A stretch of DNA of 64,000 bases from Chlorocebus sabaeus (Eukaryota; Chordata; Mammalia; Primates; Cercopithecidae): the NCBI RefSeq assembly GCF_047675955.1, contig NC_132926.1, positions 12,529,326-12,593,325 of the forward strand, written 5' to 3'. Both the position numbers and the translations under genes were made by a program. Positions within the stretch are counted from its first letter, which is position 1. Every line of letters begins with the position of its first letter. The notes under the pieces were generated by a model. The model did no database searches. It saw only the letters and a list, made by a program, of their open reading frames with translations, and had not been told where the DNA came from. This document shows, piece by piece, positions 36,241 to 47,690 of the stretch.

Positions 36241-36660
36241 ACTCATTCACTCATTTCATTTCATTAGTGCCTTCATTTGCTCAAAAAACTTGGGTACCCA
36301 CTGCATGCCACGCACCCCACTGGGTATTGAGGATAAAAGAGTAAAACAGGGTGCCTGACCTCAGGGGGTCCACAAAATATGGGGGAAGCCTACAAATTAC
36401 CTTACAATGTCCTAAGCACAATGAGCACAGTGACCTAGGCAGGTACAGGGCCTCGGAGAACACAGGTCAAGGGACAGAGGAAGGGTAGCTTTTCCAGCCC
36501 AAGTGGGGAGGGAGTGGGGACAGGTGGGCTGAAAGCAGCAGGACTGGGTGGGTGAATGGAAGGGGCAGGCAGGTGACAGAGAGGGAGGGGCAAGGGCAGC
36601 TCGAGATCTAGGATGGCAGTCCCATAAACTGAGATCCCGAATTCAGGTGGAGTGTGGAGT
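36240..36660 (-). repeat. L2 fragment
   Basis: cactcattcactcatttcat, tgggtacccactgcatgcca, caaattaccttacaatgtcc, acctaggcaggtacagggcc. Confidence 0.6.
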
Positions 36661-37039
36661 GGGCTTCAGGGAACTGGCAATAAGATGACTTTGGGGCACA
36701 ATACATTTGAGATGCCTGAGAGACACCACATCAGAAGAGGTCTGATTTTCTCCAGGCACAGACCATGCCTAACTCATTTCTGAGTTTTTGTGCTGAGTAT
36801 CTAAGAGGTTCTCATAAACTGCTGAAGGAATAAATAAATGAATACTGTGCATAAGAAGCACATCTACAAATGCTTATCCTGTATTATATTATTTAATTCA
36901 TGCAGGAACTCTATGAGGAAGATCTATTATTACTCCATTTATTTCACAAATAGGCACAAGCCTTAAAGTCTTACAGTTTAAGAGAGGAGCTGTGACAAGT
37001 TCACAGATAAAAATGACTCAAAAAAAAAAAAAAAAAAAG

Positions 37040-38218
37040 AGGCAGAGCACATGACAATGTGCTCAATATCATTCATCATTGTGGAAAGGAAAATTAAAAC
37101 CACAGCGAAATACCACTAGGACTGTTATAATCCAAAGGACTGACAATAATAAGACTTGGTGGGAATGTGGGTAAACAAAACCTCAAACATTGCTGGTGGG
37201 AATGTGAAGCGGTACAGCCACGTCCTGGGATGGGTCACCCACAGGGTTACTTAGGAGCGTATGTACACTGCTTGTCTTTAAAGGCTGGGCAGTGAGCCAA
37301 GGCCAAGGTGCCCAGCTGAGAAGCAGGTGTCCCTGATAACCCAAACATCCCAGAGGGTAGCTGAGAATCTACCAAGGAGAACAGACCCATCACACGCATA
37401 CAGCAGGCAAAGCGCCAGAAAATTAGCTTAAAAGCAGCTTTAGGTTGGGAGGTTGCGTTGATCTCTAAAGCTGTTCTGCCGCCATCCAGGAGTACCTCAT
37501 ATGTAAGTTGTAATAAACTCATCTACTGGTCAAGCTGGACTCATCCAAGTCATTCTTTAATCACTTTGCTCCCTCCTAGTTTCAGGGAATGTTTTTTAAA
37601 ATATATAATTCCAGGTTTTTCTCATTATAGCTACTAAGGAAAATAGTATGGCAGTTTCTTCTAAAGTTAAACGTACACTTCCCACACGCCCCAGCAATTC
37701 CACTCCTAGGTTTCTACCCAAAAGAAGTCAAAACACATTCATACAACACTTGTTTGTGAATGTTCAAAGCAGTATTACTTATAATAGTCAAACGTTAAAA
37801 ACAATCCAAATATCAATCCACTAGTGACTGGCTAAACAAAAGGCGGCAAGCTCATATAATGTAACATTTTTCAGCAATGCAAAGAAATGAAGTATTGATA
37901 TGTTCTAAAATACGGACAAACCTCAAAAACATGCTAAGGAAAGAACACAGACACAAATGACCTCAAATTGTATGACTTCATTTATATAAAATTTCCCAGA
38001 AAAGGTAATCTATGGAGACGAAAAGCAGATTCGTGGTTGCTTAGGGTTGGCGAGAGGAGGGAAAGAAAGTGACTGCAAATGGAACTTTGGAGAGTAAAAG
38101 TACCTAAACTGAATATCGGTGATGGTTGCATAACTATAAATTTTCTAAAACTCGCCAAACTGAATACTTTCAATGGTTAAATTTTAAAGTGTAAAATCTA
38201 TACTTCAATAAAACCGCT
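37040..38218 (+). mobile_element. Old L1 (L1M) 3' part, split by an LTR
   Basis: cattgctggtgggaatgtga (37188-), then after the LTR gtatggcagtttcttctaaa, ccccagcaattccactccta, agtattacttataatagtca, tatgacttcatttatataaa. The order is that of the ORF2/3' UTR junction of older L1s. Confidence 0.82.
37231..37584 (+). mobile_element. ERV solo LTR, 354 bases, inserted in L1
   Basis: Begins TGGGTC and ends TTTCA, flanked by GGGA at 37227-37230 and 37585-37588, the 4-base duplication typical of ERV1 elements. A TTTAAA motif near 37279 and AATAAA near 37512 sit where a promoter and poly-A signal would be. No internal viral genes are present. Confidence 0.7.
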
Positions 38219-38460
38219 TTTATTTTTATTTATTTATTTATTTATTTCTGAGACTGAGTCTTGCTCTGTCACCCAGGCTGGAGTGCAGTGGCGCCATCTC
38301 GGCTCACTGCAAGCTCCGCCTCCCTGCAAGCTCCGCCTCCCGGGTTCACGCCATTCTCCTGCCTCAGCCTCCCGAGTAGCTGGGACTACAGGTGCCCGCC
38401 ACCATGCCCAGCTAATTTTTTGTATTTTAGTAGAGACAGGGTTTCACCGTGCTAGCCAGG
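38219..38460 (-). mobile_element. 5'-truncated AluY in an L1 tail
   Basis: Starts with a (TTTA)n head at 38220-38247 and ends at gtgctagccagg, so the first 80 or so bases of the Alu are missing. Flanks AAAACCGCTTTT and AAAAACTGCTTTT look like a diverged target duplication. Confidence 0.85.
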
Positions 38461-39160
38461 AAAAACTGCTTTTTTTAAAAAAAAAAAAAAGGTAAAGAGA
38501 GCTTCGTACATTTGTGCTGGACCTGGAAAACTAGGTAGCATTTCAACATGTTGAAAGGTACAAGAAGGAATTTCAGGCAAAGAAAGAAGCAGAGGCTACG
38601 CCTGCAAGTAAGACAGTGCCAGCATGTTTGGGCAATATCCAGACATCCATTTTGGCTGGATATTTGGATGGAAAATAGTTGATGAAAAGACTGAAAAGTG
38701 TGGTTGTGACCAGATCAGATCACAGAAGCTGAAAATGATTGGGCTAATGCATTTATGACTTAATTTGGTAGGCAGCGGGGAGCTACTGAACATCCCAGAG
38801 TAGGGGAGTGTCCTGGTAAAGACTGATGGGGCAACAGTGAGGAATGTGTGTTAGAAGAGCCAGCTACAAAAGCAGAGCATCAAATAAAAAGCTTATAGAA
38901 CTGGCAGTACTGAGTAGTTACTCACCTGCGTAGATAATGCAAAAGAGAGAGAGTCTCACTCTACCAGATTGAAAGGAAAATAATACTATACAGCACTTAT
39001 TTAGTGCTTCCTATGATCCAGGCCCTGTTTAAAAGAATCACTGTTCTACAGGAAAGGAAGTTAAGAGCCTGCTATGTACAGAATGACCCAAATGGACTGA
39101 TGATCATCTTTAGGTTTACTCCAAAGAGAAGGAAAAAAGATAAAGGAGGTTATAAAATGC

Positions 39161-39412
39161 TTCACTTGAGGTCAGGAGTTCGAGACCAGCCTGATCAACA
39201 TGTAGTGAAACCCTGCCTCTACTAAAAATACAAAAGTTAGCTGGGCATGGTGGCTTACACTGGTAGTCCCAGCTACTTGGGAAGCTGAGGCTGGACAATC
39301 ACTTGAACCCAGGAGGTAGAGGTTGCAGTGAGCTGAGATTACGCCACTGTACTCCAGCCTGGGTGACAGAACAAGACTCTCTCTCAAACCAAAAGAAAAA
39401 GAAAAAAGAAAA
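39161..39412 (+). mobile_element. 5'-truncated AluS
   Basis: Starts at cttgaggtcaggagttcgag (about Alu position 60) and ends in a poly-A/AAAAG tail. AAAATGCT occurs on both sides (39154-39161 and about 39411). Confidence 0.88.
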
Positions 39413-39799
39413 ATGCTATACTTCAAAGGTGGGAGGATGGTAAGTGAGACAAATGACAAAGACCAGTTTACATGGCTCTCTGTCCAAAAAAGGCAAGAGT
39501 AGCTGGCACCACTGATGCTCCCCATGGATGTCACCACTGTGTAAAGCAGGAATGTCAGAGTGGCTTTCAGAAGAGAATCCAGCTGTTTGTGAGTCACAAA
39601 GTGTGTATAAACATTATTTTTTTTAATGAACTTCCAATACTGAAATATCAGAAAATTTCACATAAAACATGGAAATTTTCAGTTTCTCTTGAAATACTGG
39701 GAATTCTAGCAACCATAGGGTCCAATCTCACATGGTATCAATCAATCAGGGCTGAGTAGCCCTCATCCTCTTTTAAGCATTAGAGTCCCTGCCTGTCAC

Positions 39800-40255
39800 A
39801 TGTCATGTATTTATTCATTCAAAAGTATTTACTGGGCACCTACTATATGCCAAGTGCTGTTATAGGACCTAGAGACAGAGCAATGACAAAACAGACAAAT
39901 ATGCTTACTTTCCTGGAGCTCATATTCTCATGAGGATAGCTAGACAATAACCAAATAATATAATGTGTATTTCCAATTACAAGTAATGAGAAAAATAAAG
40001 AAGGTATGATTTTTAGTGGATGGAGACGTACTGGGAATTGTAGACAGGGTGATCAGAGAAGGGAAGCCTCTATGCTTAGGTGATACCTGACTCAAAAGGA
40101 AACAGCACATCCATCATGTTTTATATGTGGGAGGAACACATAAATCAATGAGCATGGGGCACGGGCATTCCAGGCCTGGCAATGGTTTGGATTTTATTCT
40201 GAGTGAGATGGACAACCATTGGCAGGTTTGAGCAGAGGAGTGACATGGTTGGGCA
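39800..40255 (-). repeat. L2 LINE 3' region, long copy
   Basis: tatttactgggcacctacta, ctggagctcatattctcatg, tgatcagagaagggaagcct, tggattttattctgagtgag, gagcagaggagtgacatggt. Confidence 0.8.
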
Positions 40256-40900
40256 TACTCATTTATGTTGGTGACTGGCCCCTGTAAGCATTTGAAGTTT
40301 GGGTCCTTGGTTTAAAGCACGATGGGCAGAGGTTAAAGGGTTCGAGTTGGGTTCTGTGTCTGGAGAAGAAAAATAATCAGATGATGGGGAAGAAATTTCC
40401 TGATCTTCAGAACATAGTGTTTATGCAGAAAATAGCTCAATATGTAGTAATGACCTTGAATAACCGGCACCTATGGGCAGAGTTAACATACAATGAAGCC
40501 CCTTCAGAAACCAAGCTCACAGGACCCTGAGACTGGGCACCACTTGAATGTAGGCCAGAGGAAAAGGTTCCTAGTGGACATGCATCTGGGATGTTATACC
40601 TTGTTCACTTAAACAAGCTGCTCTCCCTTCTCTGTCTTCAGCAGTGATCATTCACCCTTGCTGGTGTACTCAATTTAGTGCTGGTACACTCAACTAGACA
40701 AGTCCTAAGCCTTGTTTTATTTCAACAACTTGAGTTAATTCTCAAGTCCTCCCAACTCAGACAGGAAAAATCTGGTCCTTGTACTCCAAAACAAAGCAAT
40801 GATCAATGCTCGGAGTTCAATGTGATCTGCCCTTTCAGCAAATCCATTTTTAGATGCTGAAGAGCTTGCAACATTTGACAAGAAGAAATAATCTACTCAC

Positions 40901-40996
40901 AATCAGAGTGTGATCCCGGCCCATGGTGATGACTGTCCGGTTCACTGTCCGCAGCAGTTGGACCATGATCTCCTGGATGTGGTGGTAGGTGAAGGC
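40901..40996 (-). CDS. DOCK2: DOCK2 internal exon (32 codons, helical region between DHR-1 and DHR-2)
   Basis: On the - strand, an acceptor (gactgtgttacag) precedes GCC at 40996, and the exon ends ATT before the donor gtgagt (rc of 40895-40900). It is 96 bases, phase 0/0. It reads AFTYHHIQEIMVQLLRTV, then NRTVITMGRDHTLI. The HIQEIMVQLLRTVNRTVI core is a conserved DOCK-A (DOCK1/2/5) segment. The VITMGRDH form matches DOCK2 as I recall it, whereas DOCK1 has an ISMGRDSEL-like form. DOCK2 is a Rac guanine-nucleotide exchange factor of lymphocytes and other blood cells. It works with ELMO1 at the membrane in chemotaxis and synapse formation; DHR-1 binds phosphoinositide and DHR-2 activates Rac. 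This exon contributes to the armadillo-like helical scaffold, not to catalysis. Nesting of INSYN2B on the opposite strand independently supports DOCK2. Confidence 0.9.
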
Positions 40997-41097
40997 CTGT
41001 AACACAGTCAGAGACATCTATGTGACAACTAGGACACTGTGTCTGCACAAATATCCAAAGGACACAGACATTAGTGGTCAGACATGGTGATCTTCAA

Positions 41098-41152
41098 CAC
41101 CATCACCAGCACCACCACCACCACTGCCGTCGTCATCATCATCATCACCACC
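41098..41152. repeat. (CAC/CAT)n trinucleotide patch
   Basis: ccaccaccaccactgccgtc and gtcatcatcatcatcacca, about 100 bases upstream of the DOCK2 exon in transcription sense. Confidence 0.85.
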
Positions 41153-41214
41153 TGCACTGGGCATAAGAAATTCCACCAGTCACCTGAAATATAAGTTAAG
41201 ATCTCTTAACTTAG

Positions 41215-41755
41215 GCTTTGGAATCAGGAACTTTGGAGCTAGAATACTAGCTCTGACATAACTAGTACTGCATTGGTTAAGTTATTATATGGTTTGGATC
41301 TGTATCCCTGGTGAAATCCCATGTTGAGTCATAATCCCCAGTGTTGGAGATGGGGCCTGGTAGAAGGTGACTGGATCATGGGAGTGGATTCTCATGGTTT
41401 AACACCATCTCTCTTGGTGCTGTCATCGCGATAGTGAGTTCTCATGAGATCTGGTTGTTTAAAAGTGTGTGGCAACTTCTTCCCTCTTTTTTCTTCCTCC
41501 AGCTCTGGCTACGTGAAGATGCCTGCTCCTGTTTTGCCTTCCACTATGGGTAAAAGCGTCCTGAGGCCTCCCCAGAAGGAGATGCCAGTACAGCTTCCTG
41601 TACAGCTTGTGGAATCATGAGCCAATTCAACCTTTTTTCTTTATAAATTACCCAGTCTCAGGTATTTCTTCATAGCAGCGCAAGAACAGACAAATACAGT
41701 TATATTAACTTTTCTAATCCTTGGTTTCTTCATCTAATAGTCAGGATCTGAGCCG
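41215..41755 (+). repeat. MIR SINE split by an LTR
   Basis: 41215-41285 (aggctttggaatcagga...gcattggttaa) and 41699-41755 (cttttctaatccttggtttc ttcatc) are the two halves of one MIR around the LTR at 41286-41698. Confidence 0.6.
41286..41698 (+). mobile_element. MST/MLT1-type MaLR solo LTR with 5-base target duplication
   Basis: tatatggtttggatctgtat start, ctcatgagatctggttgttt, taaattacccagtctcaggt, acagacaaataca end. Flanked by GTTAT at 41281-41285 and 41699-41703. Confidence 0.9.
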
Positions 41756-42219
41756 GAATAAGGAGGAAATTTAATGCAGGGAATTGTTTATACAGGTAAC
41801 AGAAATGCCAGTACACCAAACAAGGTAACCTAGAGTCAGCCACAGCAGGAAGTCACTGTCACCTGGAGGCTGGAGGGACAAATTGAGGAGGCAGTGTTTC
41901 TGGAGCCCCGGGACTAGGGTTATATAATGGAAACTACGGTTACATAATGGTAACCACATCATGCTTGTATAATAGAAGCCACATTATCCACCTTGGGTGG
42001 AAATTTACAGTGAGTCAGGTTGTAACAGGTATTAAGTTCTGTCCACTTTAAATACGGGTCCCTAAACTTTCTGTAGGATATGCTGATCCTTTTTGAGCTT
42101 TTGTAGTCGGCAAGGGTTTCAAGCATATTCGTCTATATCTTGAATCATTTTACCAGCATGGCTTTTAGGCACAGAGTTGCATACCATGCATATGCGAGGG
42201 TGGCCATGGCCAAGTGGAA

Positions 42220-42370
42220 AGGCCTTGGGATCTTAACTTCAGAAGCTCTGGGTCTGAAGTTCAATGCTGTATTTGCCAGCTGTGCAACCTCACTTATCAC
42301 TTCTCTGAGCCTCAATTCTCTCATCTACAAAAATGTAGAAGGTTTTCTCAAGGTTGATGTGGACATAAAA
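42220..42370 (+). repeat. MIR SINE
   Basis: gctctgggtctgaagttcaa, gccagctgtgcaacctcact, ctctgagcctcaattctctc. Confidence 0.75.
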
Positions 42371-42789
42371 ATGACATGTGCAATTCTGGAAGAACATATA
42401 TGCCTGGGTCCTCTGCTGGAAGTTCTGTAGTCTGAGACAGAGCCTGGGCATCAGCAATTTCTGAATTTTAGGTGTGTTATTTGGATGGCTAAGAACTATG
42501 ATGTGACACGCTGTTTAGCTCTGGAGATGGGGGCTTGAGAACAGCCTTGTGTCTCCAGGACCTAGCCAGAGCCTGGCATAAAGAAAGTGCTAAATGGATG
42601 GTGGCTGAAAACATGGATGACCACCCATGCTCATTTACAAGTATGCCGGCAAGCTTTATTGTGATAAACTTGAGTGTGGTTTTGTCCCTTAATGTAAGGA
42701 ATTGCAGGAAGTTGGTTATACAGGGAAAGAGAAGTCGATTTGCAGTTTGGGTAGGGCCAGAAAAAGAAAGAAGATGTTCTTATTAAAAA

Positions 42790-43220
42790 ATGTCCTCCCC
42801 CTGCCCCAATGACTTTCAATGACTTTTGGCATCCAGAGATGAATAACCCAGAGCTTTCTTTCTCTTTCTGCCTTAGACTCACTTTGTCACTATGGCTAGT
42901 CCCAGACTCTCTAGCTCTGTGGAACCACCAACAGAACCTCTGCCACTGGACCTTTTGTTAGAGCATTTATTTTACAGAAACAAGTTCCTCTGCTTCATAA
43001 AGTGCAGCCAGACTTCAGTCTCTATTGGAGACTGGCTGGTCTCTCCCCACCAACCAGCCCTTTTTACTCCTGACACTCAGTGCCAGGGAAGACAGACCTC
43101 CCCATATTTCTGGCCCAAAGGTAAACTTCTCTCCTGATTTCCTTCTCATTTATTTCTCCAAGCCATTTTGCTGACTTACAGTCTCCTGTTTCTTGTATTA
43201 CGTGAACATTGTTCATGGTT
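42790..43220. other. DOCK2 intron, no gene seen
   Basis: Contains an 81-codon + frame (42892-43137) without splice or family support. Confidence 0.5.
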
Positions 43221-43239
43221 ATAACAACGACCACAGCTG

Positions 43240-43425
43240 ACAGTCTTTAGTGCTTCCTAAATGCCCGGCATTCTGCTAAGCACTTTACCTCGCCTCACAT
43301 CCAGATGAGCAACATTACTGTCTCCACTGTTCAGATGAAGACACTGAAGCCAGAGTGGTTAAGTAATTTATCCAGGGTCACCCAGTGAGGAAGTAAGCAA
43401 GAAAGGATTCAACCCAGCGGCTGTC
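43240..43425 (-). repeat. MIR SINE
   Basis: tagtgcttcctaaatgcccg, gctaagcactttacctcgcc, taatttatccagggtcaccc. Confidence 0.75.
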
Positions 43426-43911
43426 TCCAGAGTATTTGCCTTACCCAAATGCACCCACACAGACTGGAACACGATCATAGATTTCTGGTGGCTACTTGGG
43501 GGGTTTCATCCTCCTCCTTCCATCTGTCAAGATGGATAGACCCTGCCTTCGATTGGACCAACTTCTAACTCCTTCAGTGACTTCTGATCTTTTCTCTGCC
43601 TTTTATAAAATCTCCAATGCTATGTATTCCCCCTCCCTTATCTTTTCTGCATTCCTTTGCAATTTCATCAAATTTATATAATGTTTTTCATTTTGATGCT
43701 ATTTTTTTTTCCAGGATTACATCTCTCCCCTTGTGAATACAGATATGAAAACCCCCTTTCTTGACCTCCTGCCGCTTGCTTCTTTTAAATAGCCATTTCT
43801 TCTTGTTCCAAAGAGCAGCAATTAGACTGCTCAGGAAGTCTGGTATTTAAAAGTAGAAAACTGTCAAATTCAATTCATTTCACTCTGAAAGCTCCCAGTA
43901 TTGGGAGGTTG

Positions 43912-44150
43912 TAGAGCAGAGTGTTTTGAGATTAGAGATACTTGAGTTTGAATCCCAGCTCTGCTCATTTGGGCTGGGTGACCTTGGGCAAACTGCTTTT
44001 CCTCTCTGAGTTTCTGTTTCTTTGTTTATAAAATGTGGCAAATAATAGTAACCTCAAGGTTTGAGGAATAAACAAGGTAATGCAGGTAAAGCCTTTGATA
44101 CTGGGGGTTGGAATACAGTAAGCCCTCAGTAAGTGGTGACTGCGACTCAC
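43912..44150 (+). repeat. MIR SINE, well preserved
   Basis: tgagtttgaatcccagctct, gggtgaccttgggcaaact, ttgtttataaaatgtggcaa, taagccctcagtaagtgg. Confidence 0.85.
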
Positions 44151-44229
44151 ATTCCCCTTGGTTTGCATCAGTACTCTGGCTGGGCTTGCAGATTCCCAGC
44201 ACGTAGCAGAAAGTGCAGTACAAGGCAAT

Positions 44230-45640
44230 GCATAATCGAAACTCTGGGTGATATCGAAATGTCACCCAAAGAATGTATAGCATATATGCAAATGGAAAAC
44301 TTTCAAGATGATAAACCTGTGCTAAGCAGTAAAAGTACAGCCACAAATCACCCACTGTTAATTGCTCCGGTACCAGGCAAGTGGAGGGAGACTCTAGGAA
44401 AGTGACTTCCGGGCTCAAACTAAACGGTGGCTTGTAATTGAAATGACAAAATCAGTCTTCCCATTACGGCCTTGGCAAAGAAATTAATCCATTCAACCTA
44501 AACACACTGCAAATTGTAGTGATTTTTTTTTTCTTTTAATAATTATAGGCTCTGGTATCTGGAAGGGACTTGAAATGAAGTCTCATGTGGAGCTCACTAC
44601 ATAACACAGCAGAAGGTGAGCTGGGAGTGGATGGGGATCAGGCAGGGTCGGGGCTAAGGGAGCCAAGCCCTCTCTTCTTGACTCACTCTTGGCCCTAGGC
44701 CAGCCCTAGGACTTTGCAGAATGCAGTGCAAAACTACTGATCTCCTGCAGGATTTCTAGAATAAGAGAGCACACCACATATGAGAATATTTTAAGTAACA
44801 ATAGACAAAGCATTTCATAACACTAAACCAAATTATATAAAAAATGCGGCCTTTTTTTTCATTTTTCTTTCAACACTTCTCATGATACCGGGTAGAGAAA
44901 TCTCCTTTTGGTGATACTATGTCTTTAATACCTCTCTAGTTCTTGTAAAAACCCCTTTTCTAACAAACAGCAAAGTCTTCAGGTCAGAGCAGGCAGCAAG
45001 CAGCATCTACCTAGAACTTAATGACATTGTTTTGCTTTTATTGTGTTTATTTTTTGAAGTTGGTTATATTTATGGCAAGTGTGCAAGAAAAACTCCAAAA
45101 CTTGGAAACAAAGCAAAATGAGGATTGTATGATATTTTTAATAGAACGTTTGGAAAAACCACACTGAAGGTCCTTTTACCCTCTCAGGAATATAACTTTG
45201 TTTGGATTAACCATCCACAACTGATTAGAAACTAGAAATTTTATAACCTTGCAGAGTTAGTAGTTAACTTGCAGAAAAATGATACAATGTGATGTTTGCA
45301 GCTTTGCTAAAACTCATAGTTTTATCACTCTGGATAAAATTTACCTGTTTTATACCTAATGACAATTTTATACAAGTATCTCTTCTCTCACAAAATATCA
45401 AGAAACCTGAATGCTTTTGACCCAGGTTGTTGTTGTTCAGCTTGTTTCCTAGTTTATCAGTTAAATAAAACTTCGACATGCTCAGTGTCTAATTGCATAG
45501 GATAACATATTTAATAATTTGAGAAATCTACTTTTACACAAATGATGCTACTTATGGTTTTGATATAAAATTTTATTTGTATCAAAGTTATAAGTGTATA
45601 TAGTTCTGAAAATTCTTCAAGCTTCATTTAAAAACAAAAC
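44230..45640. other. DOCK2 intron, no gene or named repeat seen
   Basis: A/T-rich, especially 44780-45600. Only short frames. Confidence 0.5.
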
Positions 45641-45642
45641 AA

Positions 45643-45936
45643 GCTGGGCGCAGTGGCTCATGCCTATAACCCCAGCACTTTGGGAGACCAAGACGGGAAG
45701 ATTGCATGAGCCCACGAGTTCAAGATCAGCCTGGGCAACATGGCGAAATCCCATCTCTACTAAAATTATAAAAGATCAGCCTGGCATGGTGGTGCACACC
45801 TGTAGTCCCAGCTACTAGGGAGGCTGAGGCAGGCTTGCACCCAGAAAGTTGAGGCTGCAGTGAGCTGTGATTACACCACTGCACTCCAGCCTGGGCAACA
45901 GGGAGTGAGACCCTGTCTCAAAAAAGAAAAAAAAAA
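45643..45936 (+). mobile_element. AluJ/S-type, nearly full length
   Basis: gctgggcgcagtggctcatg start; agcctgggcaacatggcgaa; gtgattacaccactgcactc; poly-A tail. Short deletion around gaggctgaggcaggcttgc. Confidence 0.9.
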
Positions 45937-46144
45937 TCCAAACCCCCAAACAAACAAAATATAGCAGTCTCTCATGATCCCCTTGCCAGAGGAACTTTTG
46001 TACCTCTTTAAGCTGTTGTAATTGTTATTTTAGCATTTATGAACATGACGCCAATAATATGCTTATGTTACTTCTTTTTTAAACATTTCTTTTCACTTTT
46101 TGGCATTATCTATTAACTGTCCACCATAAAAAAACAAGCATTTT

Positions 46145-46446
46145 GGCCAGGGGCGCTGGCTCATGCCTGTAATCCCAGCACTTTGGGAGGCTGAGGCGGG
46201 CAGATCATCTGAGCTCAGGAGTTTGAGACCAGCCTGGCCAACACGGTGAAACCCTGTCTCTACTAAAAATATAAAAATTAGCCAGGCATGAAGACGCATG
46301 CCTGTAGTCCCAGCTACTTGGAAGGCTGAGGCAGGAGAATGGCTTGATCCTAGGAGGTGGAGGTTGCAGTGAGCCGAGATCGCACTATTGCACTCCAGCC
46401 GAGGCAATAGAGCAGTCTCAAAAGAAAAAAAAGAAAGCAAAAAAAA
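46145..46446 (+). mobile_element. AluS, full length
   Basis: ggccaggggcgctggctcat start; gaccagcctggccaacacgg; gtgagccgagatcgcactat; A-rich tail. Confidence 0.92.
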
Positions 46447-46449
46447 CCC

Positions 46450-47690
46450 AAGAATTTCACTCTTTCCTCCCACTGTCCCATCAGGCACATGCATCCTTCC
46501 CATTTCTCCTTCCTCACATACACTTATGGTATAATTTTGCTTTGATCAATATTTATTATTTAAAATATTTCAAATATGCAAATACCATTCTCATCCAAGT
46601 TGTAAACTATGATGGATTCCCATTTCTTGTACACTCCTCATTTCCTGCCCCCCTACCCCAAAAAAAGCAATTTGGAAAAATCCAAGATTCCTTTTAGTTC
46701 TCTGAGTGTTTAGTTTTTTTAAGTACTATCTCCTGATTTACAATGGTCTCTTCTGCTGTTTTTCTAAGTTCTCTCTGCCTATTTTCTAAAGTTTGCTTTG
46801 CCTCACAGAGTCTGTGTCCTCCAAGTAGCTTTTCTTCTGTTTGCTTGTTTTGCACTCTCTCTTCTATGGGAGCATTGTTCCTTAGTTCTCTTTAATCCTT
46901 GGGGCTATGTTCTCATTTCAGTGTGTGTGATGCTAAGGTGATCACCGACTGAGCATGTGAGTAGGGCTTGTGGCCTGTGAGCTTACTGCAGGGTGATCTG
47001 GTTGGGACATTTAGCTGGAGAGCACTGCCTGAGCATGTGAGTAGGGCTTGTGGCCTGTGAGCTTACTGCAGGGTGATGAGCTTGGGACAGTTAGTTGGAC
47101 AGATGCCAATATCAATATATGCAAGTCTTTCTTCTTGGACTGCTTGGATTTCACTAATAAGAATTGTCTGATCCCTGCATGATGTGTGAAGGCCTGGCCA
47201 CCAGTGCTCTAGGAGCTGAATGGGAGGAAAGTGCTGGAGGTTTTAGCCTCCAGGATGCATATTTTGATTGAAATCTGCTTTTGAGTAAGGTATCACTGTC
47301 CTCAATTTTGTCTGGCATCTCCTAGGCCAGATATCCTCTATTTTTTCTTTTTTATTGTATACACCTTCAATAACTCAGCCCCATGGAGTCAGACTGCTTC
47401 CGGAACAGGCTCTCACTTGATCCTCCTTATTTGAGCTCCTTCCTTTCATTCACCCTGACGTGCAGGGGCACCTGGTACTTTGTTTTAGATTGGATGAGTC
47501 CTCAGGGTCCTCCACTGCTGGCTTATGAAATACTTTTCTCAGGTCTGCTATGTCATGTACCAACTCTCCGTATGATTCCTACCTTTCTTTCAAAGAAATT
47601 CTTTTATTTTTTTAGGAGGTTTTCAAGAGGGAGGAAAAATAGGTACCTATTGTAGTTGACCATCTTTACAAGGGAATTCTACTCTAAACT
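46450..47690. other. Unassigned intronic block containing an 80-base tandem duplication
   Basis: T-rich text with a 90-codon + frame at 47383-47655. It has the look of an old retroelement 3' part but matches nothing I can name. The tandem duplication is listed separately. Confidence 0.5.
46949..47108. repeat. Tandem duplication, 2 x 80 bases
   Basis: ctgagcatgtgagtagggct at 46949 recurs at 47029, and the following 45 bases match exactly before small differences (tctggttgggacat versus gagcttgggacag). Confidence 0.93.

Larger units (their letters stand above)
1..40900 (-). other. DOCK2: DOCK2 intron downstream of the exon (runs past the window edge)
   Basis: No further DOCK2 exon was recognised on the - strand. 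I looked for the continuation expected in DOCK-A proteins (an HFVACMTAIL-like segment) and for the later VDFLMETF-like segment and saw neither. INSYN2B lies inside this intron on the opposite strand. Confidence 0.6.
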
